This document shows, one piece after another, positions 1 through 8,145 of a stretch of DNA of 64,000 bases. The stretch covers positions 62,001-126,000 of the forward strand of contig NZ_JAGGPM010000029.1 of assembly GCF_018613835.1 (NCBI RefSeq), in the 5' to 3' direction. The position numbers and the translations under genes are program-made. The first letter of the stretch is position 1. The number at the start of each line of letters is the position of its first letter. This DNA is from Arthrobacter sp. ISL-5 (GTDB lineage Bacteria > Actinomycetota > Actinomycetes > Actinomycetales > Micrococcaceae). The notes beneath the pieces were generated by a model. That model saw only the letters and a list, made by a program, of their open reading frames with translations, was not told where the DNA came from and ran no database searches.

Positions 1-359
1 GCGTGGTCGCCTTCCTGCCCCTCACGCAACTGAGTCCGGACACGCCCTTCGTGATCGTGATGATTGCCCTGCTGTTTACGGGAATCTCAGCCGGCATGAC
101 GTTCATGCCACTCACGACGCTCGCGCTTCGCAACGTCGAACCCGAGCACGCAGGGTCCGCCTCCGGGCTTTTCCAGACAATGCAGCAACTTGGCGGCGCC
201 GTCGGACTGGCCATCGTGGCTTCGACCTACGCGGCCTTCGCTACCCCCGGCGACTTCCTGACCGGCGGACGGGCCGGGTTCTGGTCGGCGACCATCCTCT
301 CCGCGCTCGCGCTGGCAGCCGTCGTCGGGCTGGTCATCAGACCTCGGAAGGTGGGATGA
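1..359 (+). CDS. MFS drug exporter, DHA2 type, C-terminal part (partial)
   Basis: Only the last ~118 residues lie in the window; the gene begins upstream. The fragment has three to four hydrophobic segments. Its central stretch (GISAGMTFMPLTTLALRNV, then HAGSASGLFQTMQQLGGAVG) is the typical late-helix pattern of DHA2/EmrB-QacA proton antiporters with 14 membrane helices. It ends with a short basic tail (RPRKVG) on the cytoplasmic side. Such proteins export drugs or dyes across the plasma membrane; the substrate cannot be told from this part. The 158-bp gap to the convergent nucleoside hydrolase contains no evident gene. Confidence 0.85.
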   Translation, partial: VVAFLPLTQLSPDTPFVIVMIALLFTGISAGMTFMPLTTLALRNVEPEHAGSASGLFQTMQQLGGAVGLAIVASTYAAFATPGDFLTGGRAGFWSATILSALALAAVVGLVIRPRKVG

Positions 360-517
360 GGGCACCCGTTCCTGGATGCCCTGGGTGTTCCGCCCCGGAA
401 CGGGCGTCCCACAAGGAACACGATGGCACCTAGCCCAGTGCCTGATCGCGGCATGGGGCGGGCACCTCTCGGCGATGCAGTCCATCCAGTCCTGACCGGC
501 ATGGCCAATACCCCCGC

Positions 518-1525
518 TTAGGCGACCGCCGCACCCACGGCCACTGCCGCCGTCGTACTTTCAGAGAACGACAGCAGCGTCGCCACCAGATGCGGCGCGA
601 AGTCGCCCTCCAGGGATAGCACCACCCGGCACCGAGCGCCGGGCTGCTCCGGGTAGTCCATGTACAGCCCGCGCAGGTCGCAGACGGTCTGCCCGCGTCC
701 GGGACCGTCTGTGGTGTCGACGTCGACCTGCACCACCGGGGCGACGGCGGCTTTGACGCCGCCCACCGCGAGCGCCGCCGCGAGGGGGTCGTGCATGGCG
801 GAGCAGGCCCGGCCGAAGATGCCCTCGTAGAACCGGAAGTAGTAGCCGAGCATCTCCCCCAGTGCCTGCGGAACCGGGTGGCCGGCGGCCAGCAGTTCCT
901 GCCGGTGGCTTTCCTCCAGCACGTTGGACATGGTCACGTCCAGCGGCACCAGGGTGATGTTCCAGTCGGCGGCGAGGACGTCCGTGGCGGCCTCGGGGTC
1001 GTTGGCGATGTTGGCCTCCGCCACCGCCGTGATGTTTCCCGGGGCCAGCGCCGCCCCGCCCATGATGGTGATTTCCTCCACGAGCCGGGGAAGCTCCGGT
1101 TCCAGCCGCAGGGCCTCGGCGATGTTGGTGAGCGGGCCGATGGCGAGGACGCGCAGCGTGCCGGGGTGCTCGTGGGCGAGCCGCACCAGCATCTCCGCCG
1201 CGGTTTCCTGCGCCAGCCCGGCGCCGGCTGCCTCCAGCGAAACCTCGCCGATGCCGTTGGCGCCGTGGACGTGCGGCGCCCCGCCGCGGAACGTGCCGGT
1301 CTGCGGGTCGTGGGCGCCGAGCGCGACGGGGATGTGCGCGTGCCCGGCAAGCTGGAGCAGGTCCAGGGTGTTGCGGGCGCCGACGGCGGCACTGACGTTG
1401 CCGCTGACGGTGCCGATCCCCCGCACGTCCGCCTGCAGCGAGGCGAGCAGGTAGGCCAGGGCGAGGGCGTCGTCGATCCCGGTGTCGCAGTCGAAGTAGA
1501 ACGGGTGGCTGATGGGCGTGGTCAT
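518..1525 (-). CDS. Inosine-uridine-type nucleoside hydrolase
   Basis: A 335-aa cytosolic enzyme that cleaves the N-glycosidic bond of ribonucleosides to base plus ribose. Near the N-terminus it carries the calcium/ribose-binding signature FDCDTGIDDALAL (DxDxGxDD type). Further on are the family blocks GPLTNIAEAL, EITIMGGAA and the late metal/ribose-contact region around SAMHDPLAAAL. Length is normal for the family (310-340 aa). It lies 43 bp downstream of the MFS permease on the same strand, so the two are probably co-transcribed. With the divergent ribokinase this gives a pathway of nucleoside uptake, hydrolysis, then ribose phosphorylation. Base specificity is not predictable by eye. Confidence 0.93.
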   Translation of the reverse strand: MTTPISHPFYFDCDTGIDDALALAYLLASLQADVRGIGTVSGNVSAAVGARNTLDLLQLAGHAHIPVALGAHDPQTGTFRGGAPHVHGANGIGEVSLEAAGAGLAQETAAEMLVRLAHEHPGTLRVLAIGPLTNIAEALRLEPELPRLVEEITIMGGAALAPGNITAVAEANIANDPEAATDVLAADWNITLVPLDVTMSNVLEESHRQELLAAGHPVPQALGEMLGYYFRFYEGIFGRACSAMHDPLAAALAVGGVKAAVAPVVQVDVDTTDGPGRGQTVCDLRGLYMDYPEQPGARCRVVLSLEGDFAPHLVATLLSFSESTTAAVAVGAAVA

Positions 1526-1568
1526 TGCGGTGGTTCTCGTTTCGTAGGTGCTTGGTTTGGGGTGGGAG

Positions 1569-3005
1569 TCAGAGGGATTCGCCCTTGGGGGCGGCGACGA
1601 AGAGGCTCACGATGAACGCCGCCGCCGTGATGGCCACGGAGATCCAGAGTGCGGTGGCGTAGCCGGCGGAGGTGGCCTGCGCGGCGAACGGTGCGACGAT
1701 GACGACGCCGAGGCTCGCCCCGATGCCGAAGGAGGCGCCGTTGATGCCGGGCAGGGCGGCGGGGGCTTCCTTGGGCGAGAGCAGGACGGAGAGTCCGTTG
1801 ATGGCGGTCAGGAAGAAGCCGTTGTAGAAGATGCCGAGGAATGCGACGGCGATCATCACCGCCACCTGGTTGTCGGAGAACGCGGCGGCGGCGATGGCGC
1901 AGGCCAGGCTGAGTGCGGTGCCGGCGCGGAGGGTTTTGATCCAGCCCCGGCGGTCGGCGAGCCAGCCGGCGAGCGGTGCGGCGAAGACGCCGATCAGCGC
2001 GGCCGGGGTGAGGAACAACAGGGCGGAGACGGAGGCGCTGAGTCCGAAGCCGTGGCGGACGTCCTGGCTGAGCAGCACCACGGTGAAGTTGATGACGGCG
2101 AAGATGCCGGCGAGGGTCAGGACGGTGGTGGCGATGACGGGCCAGACCTGGCGGGAGCGCAGGTGGTGGACGGCGATGAGCGGATGGCTGCGCTTCTTCT
2201 CGATCATCCAGAAGGCGGCGAAGGACGCCACGGTGCCGGCCAGCAGGGCCAGGGTGCTCGGCGCGGTCCAGCCGACGGCCGATCCGCCGGAGACGAAGTA
2301 GGTGATGAAGACGAGGAACACCGAGAGCGAGCCCGCTCCCCACCAGTCCATGGCGCCGCGGACGCCCCGGGGCCGTCCCTTCGGGACGGTCTTGAGGATG
2401 CAGCCGCCGGCGACGGCGGTCAGCACCAGCACGACGACGAAGATGGACCGGAATCCGAGGGTTTCGGCCATCAGGCCGCCGACGTAGCCGTCGACGCCGC
2501 CGATGCCGCCGTTGATGGCGGCGATGATGCCGACGGAGGTGCCGAAGAGGCGGGCGTGCAGGTTCTCGCTGAGGACGATGTACGCGAGGGCGAAGACGGC
2601 GCTGGAAACGCCCTGCAGGAACCTGCCGGCGACGAGCAGCGGCAGCGTAGGGGCCGCGATGCAGAGAAGGGTGCCGGCGCCCATGATGCCGAGGACCAGC
2701 AGCAGCGCGGCGCGGCGGCCGATGAAGTCGCTCCACCGTCCGATCACCGGTCCGGCGATGGCCCCGGCGAGAAAGAACATGGACTGCACGGGGGCGGCGC
2801 TGTCGGCGCTTAGGCCGAAGCTGGCGGCGATATGGGGCAGGGCGGGGGTGACCATGCTGGCGTTGAGCTGGAAGGACAGCACGCCGAGCAGCAACGTGGA
2901 AATGAGGAGGGCGGCGCGGCGGCCGGCGAATTGCGGCTGGCCTGCGTTTGTTTCGTTGCCGACGGCCGCTGGCGGCGAGGTGGTGACCGGGGTTGGGCTG
3001 TTCAC
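1569..3005 (-). CDS. MFS permease, probable nucleoside/ribose importer
   Basis: A 478-aa polytopic protein with about 12 hydrophobic segments. It has the MFS A-type loop motif (GRWSDFIGRRAALLL, ~residues 85-100) and a second copy in the C-terminal half (GWLADRRGWIKTL). The longest open frame runs to 3086, but I place the start at the GTG at 3005. An AAGGAG ribosome-binding site lies six bases before it, whereas the extra 27 codons run through the divergent promoter and its repeats. The neighbours (nucleoside hydrolase downstream, ribokinase divergent) suggest nucleoside or ribose transport; this is inference, since the fold alone does not give the substrate. Confidence 0.88.
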   Translation of the reverse strand: MNSPTPVTTSPPAAVGNETNAGQPQFAGRRAALLISTLLLGVLSFQLNASMVTPALPHIAASFGLSADSAAPVQSMFFLAGAIAGPVIGRWSDFIGRRAALLLVLGIMGAGTLLCIAAPTLPLLVAGRFLQGVSSAVFALAYIVLSENLHARLFGTSVGIIAAINGGIGGVDGYVGGLMAETLGFRSIFVVVLVLTAVAGGCILKTVPKGRPRGVRGAMDWWGAGSLSVFLVFITYFVSGGSAVGWTAPSTLALLAGTVASFAAFWMIEKKRSHPLIAVHHLRSRQVWPVIATTVLTLAGIFAVINFTVVLLSQDVRHGFGLSASVSALLFLTPAALIGVFAAPLAGWLADRRGWIKTLRAGTALSLACAIAAAAFSDNQVAVMIAVAFLGIFYNGFFLTAINGLSVLLSPKEAPAALPGINGASFGIGASLGVVIVAPFAAQATSAGYATALWISVAITAAAFIVSLFVAAPKGESL

Positions 3006-3050
3006 ATCAAACTCCTTTGTTCTGCAGGCGGGTCCTGCCTTTGGGATGTG

Positions 3051-3100
3051 AGTTGTTATACAACCATGTATGACGAACAAGTACAACCATGGCGTACACT
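3051..3100. promoter_or_regulatory. Divergent promoter with TACAACCATG direct repeats
   Basis: Between the MFS permease start (3005, minus) and ribokinase start (3147, plus) the 10-mer TACAACCATG occurs twice, at 3059-3068 and 3082-3091. The copies are 23 bp apart, about two helical turns. Each is followed or flanked by TA/GTAC-type half sites. This spacing and position suit paired operators for a regulator serving both directions. The nearby DeoR-type regulator is a pseudogene, so the present regulator is unknown. Confidence 0.5.
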
Positions 3101-3146
3101 ATTTCCTAATCCAGCCGCCTCTGGCTCGACCTGATAGGACTTCCTA

Positions 3147-4019
3147 ATGAGCACTCGACTTCCTGCCGTCACCGTCGTCGGCAGCATCAACCTCGACATC
3201 ATCGCCACCACGGACCGGCTTCCCACCGCCGGCGAGACCGTCGGCGGCGGCGTTCTGCAGCAGCAGCCCGGAGGCAAGGGAGCCAACCAGGCCGTGGCCG
3301 CCGCCCGCCTGGGCGGGAGCGCCCGGATGATCGGCGCGGTGGGCGACGATGCCCAGGGGCGGCTGATGCTGGAGGCTCTTTCCGGCGCCGGCGTCGACAC
3401 GGCTGGCGTTGCCGTGCTCGACGGCGATGCGACGGGCACAGCGCTGATCGTGGTGGACCGCGACGGCGAAAACCAGATTGTGGTGTGCCCCGGGGCCAAC
3501 TCCGGGTTCTCGTTGGAGGGCGTGGAGTTCGGTCCCGATGAGACGGTGCTGTGCCAGCTCGAGGTCGGCCTGCCCGTGGTGCTGGAAGCCGCCCGGCGCA
3601 CCTCGGGGTTCTTCGTCCTGAACGCGGCCCCGGCCATGGACCTGCCGGCGGAGCTGCTGGAGCTGTGCGACCTGGTGATCGTCAACGAAACGGAGTATGA
3701 GCTCATCCCGGCGCTGGCCGGGGCGAAGCTGGTCGCGGTGACGTACGGGAAGGACGGCTCGGCGATGTTCGAGCACGGGCGGAAGGTGGCAGAGGCTCCA
3801 GCCTCGGCCGTGAAAGTGGCGAACACCATCGGTGCCGGTGATGCGTTCTGCGCGGCGCTGGTGCTGGCGCTGGGGGCGGAGCTTCCTTTTGACCGGGCGC
3901 TGGCGGTGGCGAATGCCGTCGGCGCGGATGCGGTGGGTGATCCTTCGTCGCAGCCCATGCTGGCTTCACTTGAAGAGTATGTTGCCCGAGTTTCTGCGGC
4001 CGGAGTCGCCGGGCAGTGA
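3147..4019 (+). CDS. rbsK: Ribokinase
   Basis: A 290-aa PfkB-family sugar kinase that phosphorylates ribose to ribose-5-phosphate with ATP. The N-terminal substrate motif VVGSINLDIIATTDRLP and the PfkB signature-1 block GGKGANQAVAAARLGG are clear. The C-terminal catalytic signature is NTIGAGDAFCAALVLAL, with the GAGD anion hole and catalytic Asp. The start ATG has AGGA nine bases upstream. Length is slightly short but normal for actinobacterial ribokinases. The stop overlaps the GTG of the following acetyltransferase, which indicates translational coupling. With the divergent nucleoside hydrolase and permease it completes nucleoside-ribose salvage. Confidence 0.93.
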   Translation: MSTRLPAVTVVGSINLDIIATTDRLPTAGETVGGGVLQQQPGGKGANQAVAAARLGGSARMIGAVGDDAQGRLMLEALSGAGVDTAGVAVLDGDATGTALIVVDRDGENQIVVCPGANSGFSLEGVEFGPDETVLCQLEVGLPVVLEAARRTSGFFVLNAAPAMDLPAELLELCDLVIVNETEYELIPALAGAKLVAVTYGKDGSAMFEHGRKVAEAPASAVKVANTIGAGDAFCAALVLALGAELPFDRALAVANAVGADAVGDPSSQPMLASLEEYVARVSAAGVAGQ

Positions 4020-4531
4020 AGCTGGTTTTCAGACCGGTAAGGCCGGCGGATTTTTCAGAGGTCCGGCGAATCACCCAGGAGGCGTATCTCCACGCCGGCC
4101 ATTTCATTGCCGAGCACGCGTACATGAGAGTGCTCGACAACGTGGAACACCGGGCGGAGCATGCCGAAGTGTGGGTGGCCGAAGCCTCGGGCGTGCTGGT
4201 CGCGGCAGTGACGCTGACTTATGCAGGGCAACCGTATAGCGAGATCGCATTGGAGAACGAGCTCGAGTTCCGAATGCTCGCCGTTGATCCTGCGGTGCAA
4301 GGCGGAGGGGTTGGGCGCGCGGTTGTCCGTCAGGTCATCGGACACGCCAAATCGCTAACCGTTATCGAGGCGATCAGCATTACGAGCGCGACGTTCATGC
4401 AACGGGCACACGCCCTGTACGAATCCTTGGGCTTCCAGAGGGCTCCGGGCCGTGACTGGCACGTGCCCGGCGAGGACGTGCTGCTTTGGGTGTTCCGGCT
4501 GGAGCTGCAATGCGCCCACGCTCTCGATTGA
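4016..4531 (+). CDS. GNAT family N-acetyltransferase
   Basis: A 171-aa protein starting with GTG that overlaps the ribokinase stop (GTGA). It has the GNAT core: N-terminal FRPVRPADFSEVRRITQEAY, a central strand LEFRMLAVDPAVQGGGVGR containing the acetyl-CoA pyrophosphate-binding loop (Q/R-x-x-G-x-G/A as QGGGVGR), and the late segment ALYESLGFQRAPGRDWHV. It transfers an acetyl group from acetyl-CoA to an amine; the acceptor is unknown. Coupling to ribokinase could be coincidental. The family call is firm and the role is not. Confidence 0.88.
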   Translation: MKLVFRPVRPADFSEVRRITQEAYLHAGHFIAEHAYMRVLDNVEHRAEHAEVWVAEASGVLVAAVTLTYAGQPYSEIALENELEFRMLAVDPAVQGGGVGRAVVRQVIGHAKSLTVIEAISITSATFMQRAHALYESLGFQRAPGRDWHVPGEDVLLWVFRLELQCAHALD

Positions 4532-4583
4532 GCCATCGTAACTGCCTTCTGACATGAGGAAATTCCACCTCGCGTTCACGACA

Positions 4584-5305
4584 GACCTGGCCTCCGTAGA
4601 GGGACTCTAGGCCCGGTTCGAGGTCACGGCCTCCACCATCCGCGGGGACTTGGCGCTGCTGAACGGGCAGTGCCGGCTGGCCCGGACGTATGGCGGCGCC
4701 ATGGCCCTGGGCGCGCACCGGAGGCGTCGCTGCAGCAGCGCACCGGCCAGGCGTTCGAACTGCAACACGCCATCGCCCGCCGGGCCGCGTCCGTGATCCT
4801 CCCGGGGGAGAACATTCTGCTCGACGCCGGCTCCGCCGTGGGCGCTCTGGCCCACGAACTGCGTAACTTCGACAACCTGTCCGTGACCACGCCATGCACC
4901 AACACCATGCAGGAACTGGCCGATTCGGAAGGCATCGAAGTGGACTGCCTGGGCGGCCGGCTGCGGAGCCTGGGCCAAAGCTTTGTGGGCCCGCTCGCCG
5001 AGGCGGCGCTGGAGCGGATGAGCTTTGACCGCGTGTTCCTGGGGGCCGACGCCGTCACCGCCGAGGACGGCATCTGCGAGGCCGACCACGCCCAGACCAG
5101 ACTCAAGGAGCTCATGGCCCGGCGCGGTAACAACGTCGACGTCTTGGCCGACTCGTCCAAGCTCGGCCTGCGGCCGTTTCACGTCTGGGCTCGGCTTGCG
5201 CTGCCGTGGACGCCCGTGACGGACGACGGCGCGGATGCGGGGCAGGTGCAGAAGTTCCGGGATGCGGGGGTTGAGGTTGAGTTGGCGGACGTGCTGGGTC
5301 AGTAA
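4584..5305 (+). pseudogene. DeoR/GlpR-family sugar regulator, broken
   Basis: The C-terminal sugar-sensing domain is readable from about 4715 to 5305. It includes the pieces ILLDAGSAVGALAHEL, CTNTMQELADSEGIEVDCLG and VFLGADAVTAEDGICEAD, which match the DeoRC domain. The N-terminal HTH is present only as wreckage. From 4584 in another frame, VEGL-stop-ARFEVTASTIRGDLALL corresponds to the DeoR helix-turn-helix, with an in-frame TAG at 4608-4610, and a frame change near 4710 is needed to join it to the rest. It was probably the regulator of the adjacent nucleoside/ribose genes. A sequencing error cannot explain the stop plus the shift as easily as decay. Confidence 0.8.
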
Positions 5306-5647
5306 ACGAACACGGACTCGTTTTCGCCAAGATCGACAATCTGGCGACGCTGTCCGGTGCTTGACCTGACGAACTTACAGGATGGTGCGCGGCAGATGCA
5401 GTGGCGCCTGTCCCCCTGATGTGGGAAGAGCTTTCCCATGGAGGGGACCCGCCTGCCACGATGTGTCAGGCATAGGTCGCCCCAGACGGCAGCCGCCGAA
5501 CCCTACAACAAGCGGCAGAATCGGGCGCAAGACACTGTAGGACCGTAATGCAACTACGCCAATCGTGCTGTTAGCCTTCTCATACACTCCGCACAGGGGG
5601 ACAAAAATGTAATCGCAACCCACGGTGGGACTTATGAGAGGACCTCG
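5306..5647. other. Intergenic, 342 bp; left edge of the accessory region
   Basis: No convincing gene, RNA or repeat is seen here. Composition becomes more A/T-rich toward 5580-5650, matching the DUF262 gene that follows. The segment must contain the promoter of the DUF262/HEPN pair. AGAGG at about 5637-5642 is the likely ribosome-binding site for the ATG at 5648. Confidence 0.5.
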
Positions 5648-6800
5648 ATGGAATGGACTGACCCGTTCGATGATGACGACGTTAGAGACCTAACTCGGCA
5701 GTACCTGCCCGACACAGTCGTTTGGACCACGGACTGGACAACGGGTTCACTCACGGAGCAGCTGCAGCGAAATGTGTTCAATGTTGACCCCCCCCTTCCA
5801 GCGAAGGTCAGCCTGGACAGACAAAAAGGCGTCACTCTACATCGAGTCGCTCCTTATTGGGTGCCCGGTGCCTCCCATAACCTTGGCCGAACTGCCTTCC
5901 ACAAAGTCCTCCAATTTTCAGTACGTGGTGATTGACGGAAAACAACGCTTGAGTTCGTTAAAACGCTTCACCGTCGATGAGACTCTCGTGCTCTCCGGGC
6001 TTGAGGTTCTGCCGAATCTGAACGGAAAGACATTTTCTGAAATTAACGAGTTTCACGAGTTTTCGAGATTCATCAATCTCCCCGTTCGAACAGTAATCTT
6101 GCGAAACTGGAAGAAGGATGAAGTTCTCCAATTCGTCTTTCATCGCCTAAACACGCAAGCTACACCATTGTCAACTCACGAGCTTCGTAGATCACTTCTT
6201 GCAGGTAAGTTTACGGACTATTTAGATAGGCGATCGGCGGAATCTAAAGGAATTCAGCGAATCCTCGGGATCACCGAACCCGACTATAGACTGCGAGATG
6301 CGGAACTCCTCCTACGCGGGATTGCATTTACGACATACGCAGAACGTTACCGAGGAAACCTCAAGCAATTTCTTGATACCGTTACTAAGCAGCTAAATAG
6401 ATCCTGGGGATCGCAAGCCATAGTTGATGAAGTCGACCGCGCTAGCGACGAAATAGACTCATCAATTTCCACAGTGTATAAGATATTTGGAAATCACGCT
6501 TTTCAACGATTAGACGATACGGGTAAATACACCGGTCGCTTCAACCGTGCCGTCTTTGACATAATGCTCTATGCCTTTAAGTTCAGCGATGTGCAAGAAG
6601 CTGCGCTCCTGCACAAGACGGAAGTGGAGATGTGCTTCCGCGCACTCAACGAGAATCCTCAATTCTCCGAGTACGTGGCGGCAACCACTAAGACGCCCGA
6701 GGCTGTGCTGGGTCGGCTTGGAATGTGGCTCGAGGCGCTCGAGCCAGTGCTGGGTCTAGGTGGGCTTCGCGATCGTACGACCGTCCTGCTCACACGATGA
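5648..6800 (+). pseudogene. DUF262-family (GmrS-like) protein, frame broken in a C8 tract
   Basis: Two overlapping frames together encode one ~383-aa protein. The first (from ATG 5648, with AGAGG upstream) gives the N-terminus up to QRNVFNVDPP. The second continues with FQRRSAWTDKKASLYIESLL, LIGCPVPPI and the DUF262 hallmark VIDGKQRLSSLKRF (DGQQR-type nucleotide-binding motif). The switch falls in a run of eight Cs at 5788-5795; seven Cs would restore one continuous frame. DUF262 is the N-terminal half of GmrSD-type restriction enzymes; no DUF1524 HNH half is present here. The stop overlaps the next gene's ATG (ATGA), so the pair is coupled. It is A/T-rich relative to the core genes. It may be phase-variable, a true pseudogene, or a sequencing error. 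Confidence 0.85.
5788..5795. repeat. Poly-C tract (C8) at the frameshift site
   Basis: Eight consecutive Cs lie exactly where the DUF262 reading frame switches. One C fewer joins the two halves in frame. Homopolymer tracts of this kind can slip during replication, and they are also a common place for sequencing error. Confidence 0.85.
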
Positions 6801-7501
6801 ACAGGCGCGATGTCATCCGCTCAGCTGATTCACTAGTGCGGCGGGAACAGTACCTTCATCAGAGGTTTATTTTGCCCCATTTGGGAATTTCGGTCTGGAA
6901 CAGCGCCGCTCTAGATATGGCTGCCTCGTATGTCGGCCTGGCCCACGCTGAATCTGAAGCACTCTTGGAGGAAACAGTTCAAAAGGTTCTCTTGCATGCG
7001 CATAACTCTGCCAGCAGTGGATATAGCCACCCGGTCCTGATCAATGCCATCCGGTACTACCAGAGCGTTGTAACCGAAAAGCTAGGAAGTATCGACATTG
7101 TTCCTCAGCGGCGCGTGCTAGTCAGTGACGCGCAGAGGCTGGCCGAGGCATGGACCAGTAGCGGAGCAAGTTCTTTTTGGTCACAATCGCTGGAGCGCAA
7201 TCATGGAGCTGGCCTGAAATATGTCGAGCGGCTTGTCCAGCCACTTGGGCTCGATCTCGGGACTGGAACTTTCTCCAAGCTTGAGAGTAGAGGAGTCAAA
7301 CGGATAGGCAAAATGTCGCCGCTTACACCTACCGATCTGAGTGAGTTTGTCACTCTGAGAGGTCGCGCAATGCACACCAGTACGGACAGCTTCCAATTCA
7401 AAGTAAAAAATATCCGACCCATAGAAATCCGGCAAAGCACTATGCGTGGAACGGCCGTGATAGGGAGGATGGTTAGGACCGTGGGCACCAAGCTTTGGTA
7501 G
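6797..7501 (+). CDS. HEPN-like protein coupled to DUF262 (MAE_28990-like)
   Basis: A 234-aa protein whose ATG at 6797 overlaps the DUF262 stop (ATGA). The longer frame beginning at 6725 merely runs inside the upstream gene. The C-terminal third contains NHGAGLKYVERLVQPLGL and then VTLRGRAMHTSTDSF; the R-x(4)-H spacing in RGRAMH fits the HEPN ribonuclease motif, and proteins of the MAE_28990/MAE_18760 HEPN type are known partners of DUF262 proteins. The likely role is an RNase effector or toxin in an abortive-infection or toxin-antitoxin-like pair with the DUF262 partner acting as sensor or NTPase; that role is inferred from the family, not shown here. Confidence 0.6.
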   Translation: MNRRDVIRSADSLVRREQYLHQRFILPHLGISVWNSAALDMAASYVGLAHAESEALLEETVQKVLLHAHNSASSGYSHPVLINAIRYYQSVVTEKLGSIDIVPQRRVLVSDAQRLAEAWTSSGASSFWSQSLERNHGAGLKYVERLVQPLGLDLGTGTFSKLESRGVKRIGKMSPLTPTDLSEFVTLRGRAMHTSTDSFQFKVKNIRPIEIRQSTMRGTAVIGRMVRTVGTKLW

Positions 7502-7609
7502 AAGTGCCTCATACGTTCGGGCGGTAAACGAACCCAAGCTAGCTCAGCTTCGTAAGCCTGCTTACAATTATTGCTTCTGCAACTCAGAGACTAGTTCGCC
7601 CTAGCTAAT

Positions 7610-8026
7610 CTATGCGTCCAAGAAAAGTCGGACATGGCGAAGTAATTCCTGGTCGGCCAACACCTCACATTCCCAAACATCTAGGTAGCCCCATCCCTGA
7701 TCAACTAACTGGATGCGCTGTCTGACGTCCCGTTCCTGGTTCCGGACTCGTTTGTCAGCCCAGAAGTCAGTGTTGCTTTTCGGTAAGCGTGATCCCACCG
7801 GACAGTCATGCCCATGCCAAAAGCACCCGTTGACAAAGATGACCTTCCGGCGCCCTACGAATACTAAGTCCGGTTTTCCGGGCAACCGGCGATCATGGAG
7901 GCGGTACCGAAGCCCGTCGCGATGCAACATTCGCCGTAGCATTATCTCTGGCTTAGTATCTTTGGAACGGATTTTTGCCATGTGGGCACTTCGCCGTTCA
8001 GGGCTCATGAAGTCAGCCATGTCCAT
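7610..8026 (-). CDS. vsr: Very-short-patch-repair (Vsr) family endonuclease
   Basis: A 138-aa protein of normal Vsr length. It opens with MSPERRSAHMAKIRSKDTKP and continues with GLRYRLHDRRLPGKPDLVF, containing the active-site Asp of the PD-(D/E)xK-like fold. The Vsr signature VIFVNGCFWHGHDC follows, with zinc/active-site His and Cys. Classical Vsr nicks next to T:G mismatches produced by deamination of 5-methylcytosine. Here it follows the C5 methyltransferase by 119 bp on the same strand, so it may limit mutation at the methylated site or serve as the nuclease of a restriction system. It is the last gene of the minus-strand defence locus and is convergent with the HEPN gene. Confidence 0.93.
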   Translation of the reverse strand: MDMADFMSPERRSAHMAKIRSKDTKPEIMLRRMLHRDGLRYRLHDRRLPGKPDLVFVGRRKVIFVNGCFWHGHDCPVGSRLPKSNTDFWADKRVRNQERDVRQRIQLVDQGWGYLDVWECEVLADQELLRHVRLFLDA

Positions 8027-8145
8027 ATTTTAGTTCCGCCCCGACCGTCAGTCCTGCGAACGCTGCAGCTGGCGGCTGGCCACTAGCTGCGCCAGCTAGC
8101 CGCTCACCCCGTGATGTTGAGCCGGACGATGATCTTTGGGCAAAG

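Noticed and set aside
1548..2813. Long plus-strand open frame (421 codons) opposite the MFS permease
   Set aside because: Its translation is Gly/Asp/Glu-rich low-complexity text typical of the antisense of a high-GC membrane protein gene; the minus strand has clear MFS motifs.
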